Below, piece after piece: positions 26,239-35,897 of a stretch of DNA of 64,000 nucleotides; the stretch's first letter is position 1; each line of letters opens with the position of its first letter. The notes beneath the pieces are model-generated. The model was given only the letters and a program-made list of their open reading frames with translations, had not been told where the DNA came from and ran no database searches. Source of the DNA: Roseivirga misakiensis. GTDB taxonomy: Bacteria; Bacteroidota; Bacteroidia; Cytophagales; Cyclobacteriaceae. The translations under genes were made by a program, and so were the position numbers. The stretch covers positions 248,001 to 312,000 of the forward strand of contig NZ_MDGQ01000005.1 of NCBI RefSeq assembly GCF_001747105.1. The letters are read 5' to 3'.

Positions 26239-26718
26239 TTACTGCGCTTCTACTAGGTTAAGCACGTAAAGTCCATCTGTTCCGAAGGCTACACCACCAC
26301 CTGGTGTGGTAAAATCAACAGATAATCTTAGTGTATTCGGAGTGGCTACTGTGTTAAGGTTACTCAAAACAAAGACGTTATTCGTATTACCATCGAAAAT
26401 TAACTCGTTTAAGTTATCACCATTGAAATCCCAAGTACCGCTCGCTTGGAATAGCGGATCGCCATCAATACTTGTGTACGTTTTGCTGGTTGTAGTTCCT
26501 CTTAAAGTGAAACTGAAAGCATCGAAACCTTCTGCAGGAGCGCCATCAAACGTAATAGAGCTTGCTTCCCAAGTACTTCCAGTAGTCCCTACTAAGTCTA
26601 CAAGTCGTTGCTCCTCAGGAGTTAAAGATGGTCCGTCATCATCTCCACCACCACATGACATTACACCTAGTGAAGCAACGATTAACAAACTAAAGAGGTA
26701 ATATTTTATTCGATTCAT
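26239..26718 (-). CDS. Hypothetical lipoprotein
   Basis: This 159-residue lipoprotein has a signal peptide with lipobox VMSC (Cys22) and CGGGDDDG, a Gly/Asp stretch after the Cys similar to Bacteroidota surface-export signals. The mature part is beta-rich (SSTWEASSITFDG, GTWDFNGDNLNELIF) and lipocalin-like, and it ends with NLVEAQ. I see no catalytic motif. It may sit on the cell surface. It is a single gene. Confidence 0.72.
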   Translation of the reverse strand: MNRIKYYLFSLLIVASLGVMSCGGGDDDGPSLTPEEQRLVDLVGTTGSTWEASSITFDGAPAEGFDAFSFTLRGTTTSKTYTSIDGDPLFQASGTWDFNGDNLNELIFDGNTNNVFVLSNLNTVATPNTLRLSVDFTTPGGGVAFGTDGLYVLNLVEAQ

Positions 26719-26750
26719 TTCTTTTTACTTGAAGTATCAATAATAGTTAT

Positions 26751-26784
26751 AAAATCTAATAATCGCACATTCCTACAGCGTCAA
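26751..26784 (-). promoter_or_regulatory. Candidate promoter for the lipoprotein gene
   Basis: On the minus strand, TTG (26784-26782) is followed after 23 nt by TAGATTTT (26758-26751), which differs from TAnnTTTG at the last base only. Transcription would start about 25 nt before the ATG at 26718. The spacer is longer than usual. Confidence 0.3.
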
Positions 26785-26786
26785 TA

Positions 26787-27404
26787 TCACTTGTAATCTG
26801 CAATATGTAAGACGTTGTCACAAAAGTCGTATTCCTTTTTCTGGTTCGAGCTAATGATCAATAGCTTTTTGCCTAGCAAAGGTTTGACATTTTCTAAATA
26901 CCAAGCGATCCCCTGCTCATCAAGATTTGTGGTTGGTTCGTCTAATAGACAAACTTCACTTTTAGAGAAAAAACCCAAGCCTAACTTTAGTCTTTGTTTC
27001 ATTCCCGATGAGTAATTCTTGATTTGCTTACCCCGATCAGCTTCCAGATAGACCTTATTCACAAAGTCATCTATGGAATACCCATTGCTTAACGTTTTAA
27101 ATTTAAAATGAAACGCTAAAAATTCGTCAAGAGTAAATTCTTCTATTAATTCAAGGTAAGGCGTTATGATATCAAGGTGTTGAAAAACCTTTTCTTCTGG
27201 AATAGTTGTGCCGTTACTTTCAAAAGTAATCTCACCTTCATTGGCAGGTATGTAGCCAATTAAGGTTTGAATAAAGGTAGATTTTCCGCTACCATTTCCA
27301 CCAGTAACGGCGTATGATTGGTTTTGGAGAAATTCGGTGTTGAGGTGTCTGAAAATCCATTCTTTATTGAATTTTTTGCCCAGATCTTTGACCTCAATCC
27401 TCAT
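26787..27404 (-). CDS. ABC transporter ATP-binding protein
   Basis: This 205-residue ABC ATPase has Walker A GGNGSGKST near 37, the signature YSSGMKQR near 130, and Walker B VCLLDEPTTNLD near 152. It is small and carries no permease domain. It is the last gene of the lpx operon, 2 nt after lpxA. No permease gene lies next to it, so its partner and cargo are unknown. Confidence 0.85.
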   Translation of the reverse strand: MRIEVKDLGKKFNKEWIFRHLNTEFLQNQSYAVTGGNGSGKSTFIQTLIGYIPANEGEITFESNGTTIPEEKVFQHLDIITPYLELIEEFTLDEFLAFHFKFKTLSNGYSIDDFVNKVYLEADRGKQIKNYSSGMKQRLKLGLGFFSKSEVCLLDEPTTNLDEQGIAWYLENVKPLLGKKLLIISSNQKKEYDFCDNVLHIADYK

Positions 27405-27406
27405 AT

Positions 27407-28189
27407 TTATCGTGCATTGTAGCCTTTCATTACACCTCTATCAGAACCTCTGAAAAAGTTAATGATTTCGTCTCTTTCCTTAGTTGGTTGCATTTCAAGT
27501 TCCACCAAATCTAAGGCCTTGGAGTTGTTTAGTCCACGAAGAAAGATGTATCGATAGATTTCTTGAATTTCTGTGATTTTCTCATTTGAAAAACCCCTTC
27601 TACGAAGCCCCACTGAGTTAATACCTGCATAACTCAAAGGTTCACGACCTACTTTGGTGAAAGGTGGTACATCTTTTCTGACAAGTGAACCTCCTGATAC
27701 CATTGTGTGTGCACCAATATTCACAAACTGATGAACAGCCGCAGCACCACCAATAATGGCCCAATCTTCAATAGTTACGTGGCCAGCAAGCTGTACCGCG
27801 TTCACAAGAATACAGTTGTTACCAACAATACAATCGTGGGCAACGTGCGTATATGCCATGATGAGCGTATCGCTACCGATCACCGTTTTATTAGTGGCAT
27901 CGGTACCTCTGTTTAGCGTAACACATTCTCGAATGACTGTGTTATCACCAATTTCTAGCGTAGTATCTTCACCACCGAATTTTTTGTCTTGAGGAATAGC
28001 AGATACCACCGCACCAGGAAAAATCTTTACGTTTTTTCCGATTCGGGCACCTTCCATGATTGTAACGTTAGAGCCAATCCATGTGCCTTCTTCGATCACA
28101 ACGTTTTTACTAATTGAAGCAAAAGGTTCGATCACAACGTTTCTTGCAATCTTTGCTTCGGGATGAATGTAAGCTAATGGCTGGTTCAT
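27407..28189 (-). CDS. lpxA: UDP-N-acetylglucosamine acyltransferase (LpxA)
   Basis: This 260-residue enzyme carries out the first acylation of lipid A synthesis, adding an acyl-ACP-derived hydroxyacyl chain to UDP-GlcNAc in the cytoplasm. The left-handed beta helix hexapeptide repeats begin near residue 1 (PLAYIHPEAKIARNVVIEPF), and the catalytic His lies in YTHVAHDCIVG. The C-terminal helical domain has YAGINSVGLRRRGF. It overlaps lpxC/fabZ by 4 bp (ATGA). Confidence 0.95.
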   Translation of the reverse strand: MNQPLAYIHPEAKIARNVVIEPFASISKNVVIEEGTWIGSNVTIMEGARIGKNVKIFPGAVVSAIPQDKKFGGEDTTLEIGDNTVIRECVTLNRGTDATNKTVIGSDTLIMAYTHVAHDCIVGNNCILVNAVQLAGHVTIEDWAIIGGAAAVHQFVNIGAHTMVSGGSLVRKDVPPFTKVGREPLSYAGINSVGLRRRGFSNEKITEIQEIYRYIFLRGLNNSKALDLVELEMQPTKERDEIINFFRGSDRGVMKGYNAR

Positions 28190-29574
28190 GGGTTCTTTAC
28201 AATTCTAGCTGTCATTGATGCTTCGCAAACTAAAGTATTACCTACGTAAGCAAAACCTCTCATTTGAGCAATTCCTCTTTTGATTGGAGCCGTAAGTTCA
28301 CACTTGAATTTAATGGTATCTCCTGGAATTACCATCTTCCTAAACTTACAACGATCTATGCCTAGGAAATAAGGGGTGTAATTTTCTGGGTCAGGTACAG
28401 TATTTAGCACCAATATACCTCCAATTTGAGCCATTGCTTCAACTTGTAGCACGCCAGGCATTACTGGGTTGCCTGGGAAATGCCCTTGGAAGAAAGGCTC
28501 GTTCATGGTCACATTTTTTATCCCTGCGACCATTACTTCGTCTAGGTGAATGATTTTATCAATCAACAAAAACGGATAACGATGCGGGAGAATCTGTGAA
28601 ATCTGATTGATATCCATTACGGGTTCCGTATTCGGATCGTAATGTGGAACGTTCGACTTTGAATCGAGCATTGCCTTTTTTAATTTTTTCGCAAAAGCTA
28701 CATTGGCTGCGTGCCCCGGTCTAGCTGCCAATATCTGTGCTTTAATTGGTCTTCCGACTAAGGCCAAGTCACCGACTACATCTAGTAATTTGTGTCTCGC
28801 TGGCTCATTCTTATGTCTAAGGTCAACATTATTCAGAATGCCTTCCTTTTTTACCTCAACCTTCTGCTTATTAAAAAGGCCTGCGAGGTATTCCAATTCT
28901 TCATCTTGAACCACTCTATCCACAACCACAATGGCATTATTAAGGTCACCGCCTTTAATGAGGTTGTTTTTGTAAAGCATTTCTAGTTCATGTAGAAAAC
29001 AGAATGTTCTACTCGAGGCTATATCTTTTTTAAAGTCGGAAATACTAGTCAAGGAGGCATGCTGACTTCCTAAAACGGGAGAATTGTAATCTACCATCAC
29101 GGTAACGCGGAAATCATCAAGAGGAAGTGCAGCAATCTCTACATCTCTATCTTCATCCTTGTAAATGATACTCTCGTTTATTTCTAAGAAGTTCCTAAGT
29201 GCATTTTGCTCTTCCACACCCACTTTCTCGAGTGCTTCGATAAACATCATAGAACTACCATCCAAGATTGGAGGTTCGGGTCCATCAAGCTGAATCATGA
29301 CATTGTCAATCTCCAAACCAACTAACGCCGCAAGTGTATGCTCAACTGTGTTGATTCTTGCACCATTATGTTCTATGGTAGTACCGCGAGATAGGTCAAC
29401 GACATAATCTACGTCTGCATCAACCACCGGTTCTCCTGGTAAATCTACCCTTTGGAATTTAATACCGTGATTTGCAGGTGCGGGAACAAAGGTCATGTTA
29501 GCTGTAACACCAGTGTGTAAACCAACACCTGAGACCGTTACTTTCTCCTGAATTGTATGCTGCTTCGTTTTCAT
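28186..29574 (-). CDS. Fused LpxC deacetylase / FabZ dehydratase
   Basis: This 462-residue fusion, characteristic of Bacteroidota, joins LpxC (about 1-300; UDP-3-O-acyl-GlcNAc deacetylase, the committed lipid A step) and FabZ (about 315-462; beta-hydroxyacyl-ACP dehydratase). LpxC zinc ligands lie in [10 protein letters not shown] and [12 protein letters not shown]. The FabZ active-site His is in [17 protein letters not shown]. It stands between lpxD (25 nt) and lpxA (overlap). Confidence 0.95.
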   Translation of the reverse strand: MKTKQHTIQEKVTVSGVGLHTGVTANMTFVPAPANHGIKFQRVDLPGEPVVDADVDYVVDLSRGTTIEHNGARINTVEHTLAALVGLEIDNVMIQLDGPEPPILDGSSMMFIEALEKVGVEEQNALRNFLEINESIIYKDEDRDVEIAALPLDDFRVTVMVDYNSPVLGSQHASLTSISDFKKDIASSRTFCFLHELEMLYKNNLIKGGDLNNAIVVVDRVVQDEELEYLAGLFNKQKVEVKKEGILNNVDLRHKNEPARHKLLDVVGDLALVGRPIKAQILAARPGHAANVAFAKKLKKAMLDSKSNVPHYDPNTEPVMDINQISQILPHRYPFLLIDKIIHLDEVMVAGIKNVTMNEPFFQGHFPGNPVMPGVLQVEAMAQIGGILVLNTVPDPENYTPYFLGIDRCKFRKMVIPGDTIKFKCELTAPIKRGIAQMRGFAYVGNTLVCEASMTARIVKNP

Positions 29575-29599
29575 CTATTTGCGCGAAAATTCCGCGAAT

Positions 29600-30622
29600 T
29601 TATGACTTTTTTTCTAGATCCTTGACTCTCTGGATGAGGTTTGGAAGGTTTCTTAAAATAATACTCGACTTCAAAAATTCCCTGTGTTCCATGATTGGCG
29701 ATCCAAACCATACTTTTCCTTCTTCCGATATTGTTTTCGGTACGCCCGCCTGTGGACCGATGATTGTTCTATCGGCTAGCGATAAATGACCAGTAATTCC
29801 AGCCTGACCACCTACTTGAACATTCGCACCAAGTTTAGCACTTCCAGAGATACCAGCTTGCGAAGCAATGGCATTATTCTTACCAATTTCTACATTATGG
29901 GCAACCTGTACCAGGTTATCGAGTTTTGCGCCGGATCTAATAATTGTGGAGCCCATTGTAGCACAGTCCACTGTGGTGTTGGCACCTATATCCACGTTGT
30001 CCTCTATGATTACATTTCCGGTTTGCGGTATGGCTTTGAAAGTACCGTCTTCTTGTGGGGCATAGCCAAATCCATAACTACCGACAACGGCACCTGAGTG
30101 TAGGATACAGTGAGCACCAACTTTACAATTAGCATATATTTTTACGCCAGCAAAAATGATCGTATTATCTCCGATTTCTACGTTGTCACCAATATGAGAA
30201 TTCGGGTAAATCTTTACGTTGTTACCAATTTTAACATGCTCACCTAGATAGGAGAACGCACCCAAGTATACATTTTCACCGATTTGAGCCGATTCACTTT
30301 GAAAAGATGGATTTTCAATCCCTTTCTTTTCAACAGCCGTCATTTGCTGATATGCCTCAAGCAGCTTTGCAAAGCTAGAATAAGGATCTTCTACACGAAT
30401 TAGTGTAGTGGTATAGTCTTTTTCAGCTTCAAAATCATGCTTTACAATTACAGCACTAGCCTGCGTGGAATAGAGGTGGGGTGTGTACTTTGGATTTGCT
30501 AAAAAAGCGATACTGCCTTGTGTAGCTTCTTCAATTTTCTCTAAACGATCTACCGTGCCTGAACCATCGCCATCTACGGTGCCTTCGATAAGTTGTGCTA
30601 CTTGTTCAATTGATATTTCCAT
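29600..30622 (-). CDS. lpxD: UDP-3-O-acylglucosamine N-acyltransferase (LpxD)
   Basis: This 340-residue enzyme adds the N-linked acyl chain in lipid A synthesis. An N-terminal uridine-binding domain (about 1-100) is followed by hexapeptide repeats, with the catalytic His in LVQVAHNVEIG. GSYGFGYAPQ near 180 is the usual LpxD motif. It is the second gene of the operon, 16 nt after the HD-domain gene and 25 nt before lpxC/fabZ. Confidence 0.95.
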   Translation of the reverse strand: MEISIEQVAQLIEGTVDGDGSGTVDRLEKIEEATQGSIAFLANPKYTPHLYSTQASAVIVKHDFEAEKDYTTTLIRVEDPYSSFAKLLEAYQQMTAVEKKGIENPSFQSESAQIGENVYLGAFSYLGEHVKIGNNVKIYPNSHIGDNVEIGDNTIIFAGVKIYANCKVGAHCILHSGAVVGSYGFGYAPQEDGTFKAIPQTGNVIIEDNVDIGANTTVDCATMGSTIIRSGAKLDNLVQVAHNVEIGKNNAIASQAGISGSAKLGANVQVGGQAGITGHLSLADRTIIGPQAGVPKTISEEGKVWFGSPIMEHREFLKSSIILRNLPNLIQRVKDLEKKS

Positions 30623-30638
30623 TCTTAATTTCTGAGGA

Positions 30639-31868
30639 TCACAAAGATATGTCTTTTGGCCAGCAACGATAATACTTGCGGACTATTTTGCTCATGGCTT
30701 TTATGTTCGGCAAGTCTGCGGCTTCTACTACATCTCTAACTTTACCAGACTTAGATAAAATCTTGATGCTGTTGTCGTTGGACAAATAAGCACTATTGGT
30801 CAAGTTGCCTGTGGAGTAAAAATATTTGGCCTCTTCCGCGGTGATATTGTATTTCTCTTGAATCGACTTTTCAAGTGCTTTGATTTCAGTTTTTGAAACA
30901 GGCTCAGGAGTAATTTCTATTTTAAAGAGCGATCGGCTTAACAGCATTTTACAGAGTTTGGAAAGAATGAGGTCTTCATGCTCGCTCCAAACCTTTATTG
31001 CTCCCCAAATATCATAGTCATCTAAAGTTAGAAATGAGGATAGCGTTTCTGTTCTCTGGGCAAAATCTTCCTTTTTAAAGTTGTTTTCGAGAAAAAGCCT
31101 TAGGCTACTACTCGAAAAGACCTTTTCACCCGATTGGGTCAATGCCTTTGCTCTTTCTATGATGCTGATCAGCATTTTTTCTGAGCTAACGCTAGTTTTG
31201 TGCAGGTAAACTTGCCAATACATGAGCCTGCGGGCACTTAAAAAGTTCTCAATGCTGTAGATTCCCTTTTCTTCTACCACCAACTGATCGTCTTTTACAT
31301 TAAGCATTTTTATAATGCGCTCAGCACCAATTGTGCCTTCTGAAACTCCCGTGAAAAAACTGTCACGCTTCAAATAATCTAAACGATCTATATCTAATTG
31401 GCTTGAGACTAATTGACTCAAGAACTGTTTATGATAGGTGCCTAGGAATATGGAAAGGCTCGTTTCTAGTCGTCCATCTAGCGCCTTGTTTAATCGCTCA
31501 ATTGTCAGTCGAGAGATCCATTCGTGTGCTATACCTGTCAGTAAAGTAGTTTCTAAAGCATGTGAAAAGGGTCCGTGGCCAATATCGTGGAGTAGGATCG
31601 CCACCAAGGTACCCTCAAATTCGTCATCAGTAATTTCAATGCCCTTGGTTCTCAGGTTCTCTAGCGTTTCTTTCATGAGGTGCATCGCACCAATGGCATG
31701 ATGAAATCTAGTGTGGTGAGCTCCGGGATAGACAAGTTCGGTTAGCCCCAATTGTTTGATTCTCCGAAGCCGCTGAAAGTAGGGATGATCGATGATATCG
31801 AAGATGAGCTCACTATGGATAGTAATGAATCCGTAGACCGGATCATTGATTATCTTTTTTTTGTTCAA
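30639..31868 (-). CDS. HD-domain phosphohydrolase, first gene of the lpx operon
   Basis: This 409-residue HD-superfamily protein is of the dNTPase/SAMHD-like type. The metal motif is RFHHAIGAMHLM and LLHDIGHGPFSHALE (H...HD). DPVYGFITI near the start and YLKRDSFFTGV later are typical of this class. It probably hydrolyses a nucleotide, deoxynucleotide or nucleotide second messenger; the substrate is unknown. The start is TTG at 31868-31866. It heads lpxD, lpxC/fabZ and lpxA, and its start is only 50 nt from divergent porX. Confidence 0.85.
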   Translation of the reverse strand: MNKKKIINDPVYGFITIHSELIFDIIDHPYFQRLRRIKQLGLTELVYPGAHHTRFHHAIGAMHLMKETLENLRTKGIEITDDEFEGTLVAILLHDIGHGPFSHALETTLLTGIAHEWISRLTIERLNKALDGRLETSLSIFLGTYHKQFLSQLVSSQLDIDRLDYLKRDSFFTGVSEGTIGAERIIKMLNVKDDQLVVEEKGIYSIENFLSARRLMYWQVYLHKTSVSSEKMLISIIERAKALTQSGEKVFSSSSLRLFLENNFKKEDFAQRTETLSSFLTLDDYDIWGAIKVWSEHEDLILSKLCKMLLSRSLFKIEITPEPVSKTEIKALEKSIQEKYNITAEEAKYFYSTGNLTNSAYLSNDNSIKILSKSGKVRDVVEAADLPNIKAMSKIVRKYYRCWPKDISL

Positions 31869-31918
31869 ACTTTATCCTTTAAATGCTTTAAATTCGAGCC
31901 TATTGCCAAATCCTATCT

Positions 31919-33481
31919 ATGCAAAGATATAACATTTTATGGGCCGATGATGAGATAGATCTGCTCAAACCTCACATACTTTTCTTGAACGATCGTGGTT
32001 ATGATATTACACCGGTTACCAGTGGTGCAGATGCCATAGATGCCGTTGAAAGTACGCACTACGATGTCGTTTTTCTGGATGAGAATATGCCGGGTATGAC
32101 GGGACTAGAAACCTTGAGTTATATCAAAAACCGTAGACCTTCCCTTCCTGTAGTGATGATCACCAAAAACGAGGAAGAGCATATTATGGAAGAAGCGATC
32201 GGTTCGAAAATTGCCGATTATCTGATTAAGCCACTCAATCCCAATCAAATCTTGATTTCCGTAAAAAGAATTCTAGAAAATCGGCGGTTGGTCAGTGAGA
32301 AAACCAATATGCAATATCAGCAGGATTTCCGAACGATAAGTATGGAAATGAATGACCGGATGGATCACAACGAGTGGGTTGAGATTTATAAGAAACTGGT
32401 TTACTGGGAACTGGAGATTGACCAAACCGAGAATAAAAGCATGCAAGAAGTTCTTGATATGCAAAAGGTGGAGGCCAACTCAAATTTTAGTCGTTTTATA
32501 GCCGATGAGTACGAGAGTTGGTTAAATGATCCAAATGCCGATCGACCACTACTTTCTCATCAATTAATGAAAAAGAAAGTGTTTCCATTACTGAATGACG
32601 ATCCGCTCTTTTTCATTGTAATCGATAACTTGAGGTTTGACCAATGGAAAATTATCGAGGAAGATATAGCTCCCTATTTTAATATAGAAGAAGAGGACGC
32701 CTATTACTCAATTCTACCCACTACAACGGCCTACGCTCGGAACTCTATTTTCTCTGGCGAATTGCCGCTCGAAATGTCGAAAAAACACCCTGATTTATGG
32801 GTTGGCGATGATGATAGTGAGGACGGAAAGAATAACAATGAGAGCGATTTTCTGAAAAGACAGTTGGCGAAGAACCACATAAACAAAAGGTTTAGCTACA
32901 ATAAGATTATACATGCCAACCAGGGTAAACAACTGAATGACAATTTTGCTAATCTGCTTCAAAACCAGTTGAATGTGGTGGTTTACAATTTCGTCGATAT
33001 GTTGTCTCATGCGCGTACTGATATTCGTATGATTAAGGAGTTGGCTTCGGATGAATCTGCCTATAGGTCTTTAACCAGATCTTGGTTTCAACACTCGCCT
33101 TTGTTCGATCTACTGCGAATGATTAGTGAAAAAGGCTTGCGCGTGCTGATCACCACCGACCACGGGACCTATCGTGTAAAGAAGCCATTCAAAATAGCGG
33201 GCGACCGAAATGTGAATACGAATTTGCGCTATAAGCAAGGCAAAAACTTAGGCTACAAGGGTAATAACGGCATTTTTGAAGCCACAAAGCCGGAGAAACT
33301 TCACTTACCCAAACAGAATGTTTCTACTACCTATGTATTTGCGACAGACGATACTTTTTTCGCTTATCCGAATAACTACAATCACTACGTGAAGTACTAT
33401 CGGGATACTTTTCAGCATGGCGGCGTATCTATGGAAGAAATGATTATTCCGATTATTTCGCTAAATTCGAAAAGGTCGTAA
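31919..33481 (+). CDS. porX: PorX-type response regulator with PglZ domain
   Basis: This 520-residue protein has a CheY-like receiver (about 3-120; acidic pocket Asp10/Asp11, phospho-acceptor Asp54 in VFLDENMPGM, Lys104 in LIKPLN), a helical linker, and a C-terminal PglZ domain of the alkaline phosphatase superfamily (about 228-515). Probable metal residues are Asp236 and Asp241 (FIVIDNLRFDQ) and DHG in ITTDHGT; the Thr nucleophile is among 268-270 (PTTTAYARNS). PorX is the regulator of type IX secretion in Bacteroidota, and its PglZ domain has been reported to act on oligonucleotides. No PorY kinase is here. tsaE follows after 11 nt. Confidence 0.9.
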   Translation: MQRYNILWADDEIDLLKPHILFLNDRGYDITPVTSGADAIDAVESTHYDVVFLDENMPGMTGLETLSYIKNRRPSLPVVMITKNEEEHIMEEAIGSKIADYLIKPLNPNQILISVKRILENRRLVSEKTNMQYQQDFRTISMEMNDRMDHNEWVEIYKKLVYWELEIDQTENKSMQEVLDMQKVEANSNFSRFIADEYESWLNDPNADRPLLSHQLMKKKVFPLLNDDPLFFIVIDNLRFDQWKIIEEDIAPYFNIEEEDAYYSILPTTTAYARNSIFSGELPLEMSKKHPDLWVGDDDSEDGKNNNESDFLKRQLAKNHINKRFSYNKIIHANQGKQLNDNFANLLQNQLNVVVYNFVDMLSHARTDIRMIKELASDESAYRSLTRSWFQHSPLFDLLRMISEKGLRVLITTDHGTYRVKKPFKIAGDRNVNTNLRYKQGKNLGYKGNNGIFEATKPEKLHLPKQNVSTTYVFATDDTFFAYPNNYNHYVKYYRDTFQHGGVSMEEMIIPIISLNSKRS

Positions 33482-33492
33482 AGTCAAGTTTA

Positions 33493-33915
33493 ATGAACTT
33501 AAAAGCCGATTCTTTATCAGATTTATCTGAAGTGGCCAACGCGCTAATCGACTTTGCAGAAGAAGAAAAGATTTGGGTTTTAGAAGGCCAAATGGGTGCT
33601 GGAAAAACTACTTTGTCTAAAGCGATCGGCAGGGCGCTGGGCGTTCAAGACACGGTGAACAGTCCTACTTTTTCAATCGTCAATGAGTATTTGACTGCTA
33701 GTGGTGAAACGATCTACCACTTTGATTTTTATAGACTTGAAACCCCTGAAGAGGCTTTGGCCATCGGAATTGAAGAGTATTTTTATTCAGGAAATATTTG
33801 TCTGATAGAGTGGGCTGAAAAAATTGGTGAGTATTTACCAGAAAGATTTGTGAAAATAGTGATTGAAGATTTAGGCGGCGAAAAACGAAATTACAAACTG
33901 AGCAAGCATGACTGA
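33493..33915 (+). CDS. tsaE: tRNA threonylcarbamoyladenosine ATPase TsaE
   Basis: This 140-residue P-loop ATPase is needed with TsaB, TsaC and TsaD for t6A37 tRNA modification. The Walker A GQMGAGKTTLSKAIG lies at about 38-52; NSPTFSIVNEY and HFDFYRLETPEEA are the usual family segments, and LIEWAEK the C-terminal one. It overlaps the alanine dehydrogenase gene by 8 bp. Confidence 0.95.
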   Translation: MNLKADSLSDLSEVANALIDFAEEEKIWVLEGQMGAGKTTLSKAIGRALGVQDTVNSPTFSIVNEYLTASGETIYHFDFYRLETPEEALAIGIEEYFYSGNICLIEWAEKIGEYLPERFVKIVIEDLGGEKRNYKLSKHD

Positions 33916-35134
33916 AAAAGGAACATCGGGTTTTGCAGAATTGGCGAAAGAAAGTAGCCTTTACCCTGAAGAGAAATTATTAAAAGTGAATTCGGGTAAT
34001 AAGTCATTACAAATTTCGGTCCCGAAGGAGGTCTCTCTTCAAGAAAATCGAGTAAGTCTTACACCTGCTGCAGTAGGTATTTTAGTCGCTAACGGACATC
34101 AGATTCAAGTAGAAGCTGGGGCTGGCACGCACGCTTATTTTCCCGACACGGAATACTCCGAAAATGGTGCACAAATCATTTACTCAAAGAAGGAGGCTTT
34201 TGAGGCAGACATTATCGTGAAAGTAGAACCCGCTACCATGGAAGAATTAGCCATGATGAAGCCTGGGACTACTGTTTTTTCGGCAATTCAAACGGGTAAT
34301 GCCAATACAGAATATTTTGAGGCATTAAATAAGAAGAAAATAACGGCATTGGGCTATGAGCTTTTAGAAGATAAAGCAAAAGGGCTCCCGATTGTAAATG
34401 CCATGAGCGAATTAGCCGGAAGTCTGGTTATTCCGATCGCAGCCGAATATTTAAGTAGTATTGGTGGCGGTAGAGGTATAATTTTGGGGGGTATTACAGG
34501 TGTACCGCCTACCAGAGTGGTAATTCTGGGGGCTGGAACAGTTGCCGAATATGCCGCGCGGGCGGCTATTGGTTTAGGTGCAGAAGTCAGAATTTTCGAT
34601 AATGAAATCTACAAGCTCAGAAGAATAAAACATAAACTGGGTAATCAGGCGTTTACATCGGCCATCGATACCTTAGCATTGAGTCAGTCGCTGCTTTCTG
34701 CGGACGTGGTGATCGGTGCGCTAAGAGCTGAAAAGGGAAAAGCAAGGTGTGTGGTGACGGAAGAAATGGTTTCTACGATGAAACCTGGGGCGGTGATTCT
34801 AGATGTTTCTATTGATCAAGGTGGTTGCATAGAAACGAGTGAAATTACATCGCACGATTTACCGACCTTCACAAAGTACGATGTTATTCACTATTGCGTA
34901 CCCAATATTGCCTCAAGGGCTGCAAGAACTGCTACATCGGCTTTAAGTAATATTCTAACGTCAGTACTTCTGAAAATGGCGGATAATGGTGGAATCAACG
35001 AGATGATTTACCACTATAGCTGGTTTAGTAAGGGGATTTATGGATATAAAGGTTGCACAACAAACCTTGAAATTGCCAAGAAATTCAATCTACCATTCAA
35101 GGACCTGAGTCTTTTGACTGCCGCTAGGTTTTAG
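33908..35134 (+). CDS. Alanine dehydrogenase
   Basis: This 408-residue protein of the AlaDH/PNT family converts L-alanine to pyruvate with NAD. The N-terminal substrate domain has SVPKEVSLQENRVSLTPAAV (lysine and arginine contacts); the Rossmann motif is VILGAGTVAEYAARAA near 205; and DVSIDQGGCIE near 300 and CVPNIASRAARTAT near 336 are typical. The N-terminus (about 35 residues) is longer than in most alanine dehydrogenases. It overlaps tsaE by 8 bp and is followed by a weak hairpin. Confidence 0.88.
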   Translation: MTEKGTSGFAELAKESSLYPEEKLLKVNSGNKSLQISVPKEVSLQENRVSLTPAAVGILVANGHQIQVEAGAGTHAYFPDTEYSENGAQIIYSKKEAFEADIIVKVEPATMEELAMMKPGTTVFSAIQTGNANTEYFEALNKKKITALGYELLEDKAKGLPIVNAMSELAGSLVIPIAAEYLSSIGGGRGIILGGITGVPPTRVVILGAGTVAEYAARAAIGLGAEVRIFDNEIYKLRRIKHKLGNQAFTSAIDTLALSQSLLSADVVIGALRAEKGKARCVVTEEMVSTMKPGAVILDVSIDQGGCIETSEITSHDLPTFTKYDVIHYCVPNIASRAARTATSALSNILTSVLLKMADNGGINEMIYHYSWFSKGIYGYKGCTTNLEIAKKFNLPFKDLSLLTAARF

Positions 35135-35145
35135 TCACATTAATT

Positions 35146-35165
35146 GCCCAAATGGGCCATTTTTA
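35146..35165 (+). terminator. Weak possible hairpin terminator after alanine dehydrogenase
   Basis: GCCC (35146-35149), a 4-nt AAAT loop and GGGC (35154-35157) are followed by a run of five Ts at 35160-35164. The 4-bp stem is short, so this is tentative. Confidence 0.3.
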
Positions 35166-35222
35166 GCATAGATAAAGTTTTCCAATCATTGCTGAAAACC
35201 AAAACTTATACGAGAATGCGCC

Positions 35223-35675
35223 GTGTCTGATATTAAAAAGAAGCTATATGATCTTTGTTTGAGCCAAGTGGAAGAGAAGATCGATAATCTTCGTGCTGAA
35301 ATGAACGCTTTGAAAGAATCTGCAGAGTCGGATACGAAAAGCTCCATGGGCGACAAGTATGAAACAGGTCGCGAAATGATCAATTTGGAGAAAGGTAAAA
35401 TTGACCAACAATTGGCAGAAGCTATAAAAGGAAGACAGTTACTTCGTTCGCTCACGCTAGATAAGGTTTCTACAAAGGGTGAACTGGGTAGCTTGATTAC
35501 AACAGGTTCGGCAACGTACTTTATTGCTATTTCCGCAGGCCAAATATCATTAGAAGACAAAAACTATTTTGTTATTTCCCCTATGTCACCAATAGGTCAA
35601 CAATTACTTGATAAGCAAAGTGGGGATAGCATCATATTTGCAGGCCGGCAGGTAGAAATTGTCGATTTAGTTTAG
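35223..35675 (+). CDS. GreA/GreB-like transcription elongation factor domain protein
   Basis: This 150-residue protein has an N-terminal coiled-coil (about 1-75) with DTKSSMGDKYETGREMINLE, like the acidic tip of GreA-family anti-backtracking factors, and a C-terminal FKBP-like part. GreA rescues stalled RNA polymerase. It is somewhat shorter than GreA, so it may be a paralogue rather than GreA itself. The start is GTG (35223). Its last four bases interlock with the stop of the small minus-strand gene (TTAG). Confidence 0.78.
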   Translation: MSDIKKKLYDLCLSQVEEKIDNLRAEMNALKESAESDTKSSMGDKYETGREMINLEKGKIDQQLAEAIKGRQLLRSLTLDKVSTKGELGSLITTGSATYFIAISAGQISLEDKNYFVISPMSPIGQQLLDKQSGDSIIFAGRQVEIVDLV

Positions 35676-35857
35676 AGCTCCTCGAAAGGTTCGTCATCTT
35701 CCTGTTCTTGGACTACCTCAATTTTATATAGAGAATCATCCATAAAACGAGATTCCTGCTTCACAATATTGGCAATGCCCATCATGTAAGCTACCATCAT
35801 GATCCGCATAGACCGAAGTATAAAATGAATCAGACGTTTAGCTTTTGATTTGGACAT
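35672..35857 (-). CDS. Small single-helix membrane protein, hypothetical
   Basis: This 61-residue frame begins with a basic N-terminus (MSKSKAKRL), has one hydrophobic helix (about residues 11-34, with many Met) and an acidic tail ending EDDEPFEEL. That basic-helix-acidic plan is coherent for a real small membrane protein, and its stop interlocks with the convergent gre-like gene in the same way as other real gene pairs here. It lies 40 nt downstream of the M1 peptidase start on the other side. No family recognised. Confidence 0.5.
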   Translation of the reverse strand: MSKSKAKRLIHFILRSMRIMMVAYMMGIANIVKQESRFMDDSLYKIEVVQEQEDDEPFEEL

Positions 35858-35897
35858 GGCTCACGCTCTACAAAAGCTATTCCATGCGTCTAACTGT

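Noticed and set aside
29786-30097. Plus-strand frame of 103 residues inside lpxD
   Set aside because: It lies wholly opposite the hexapeptide-repeat coding region and has no domain or promoter.
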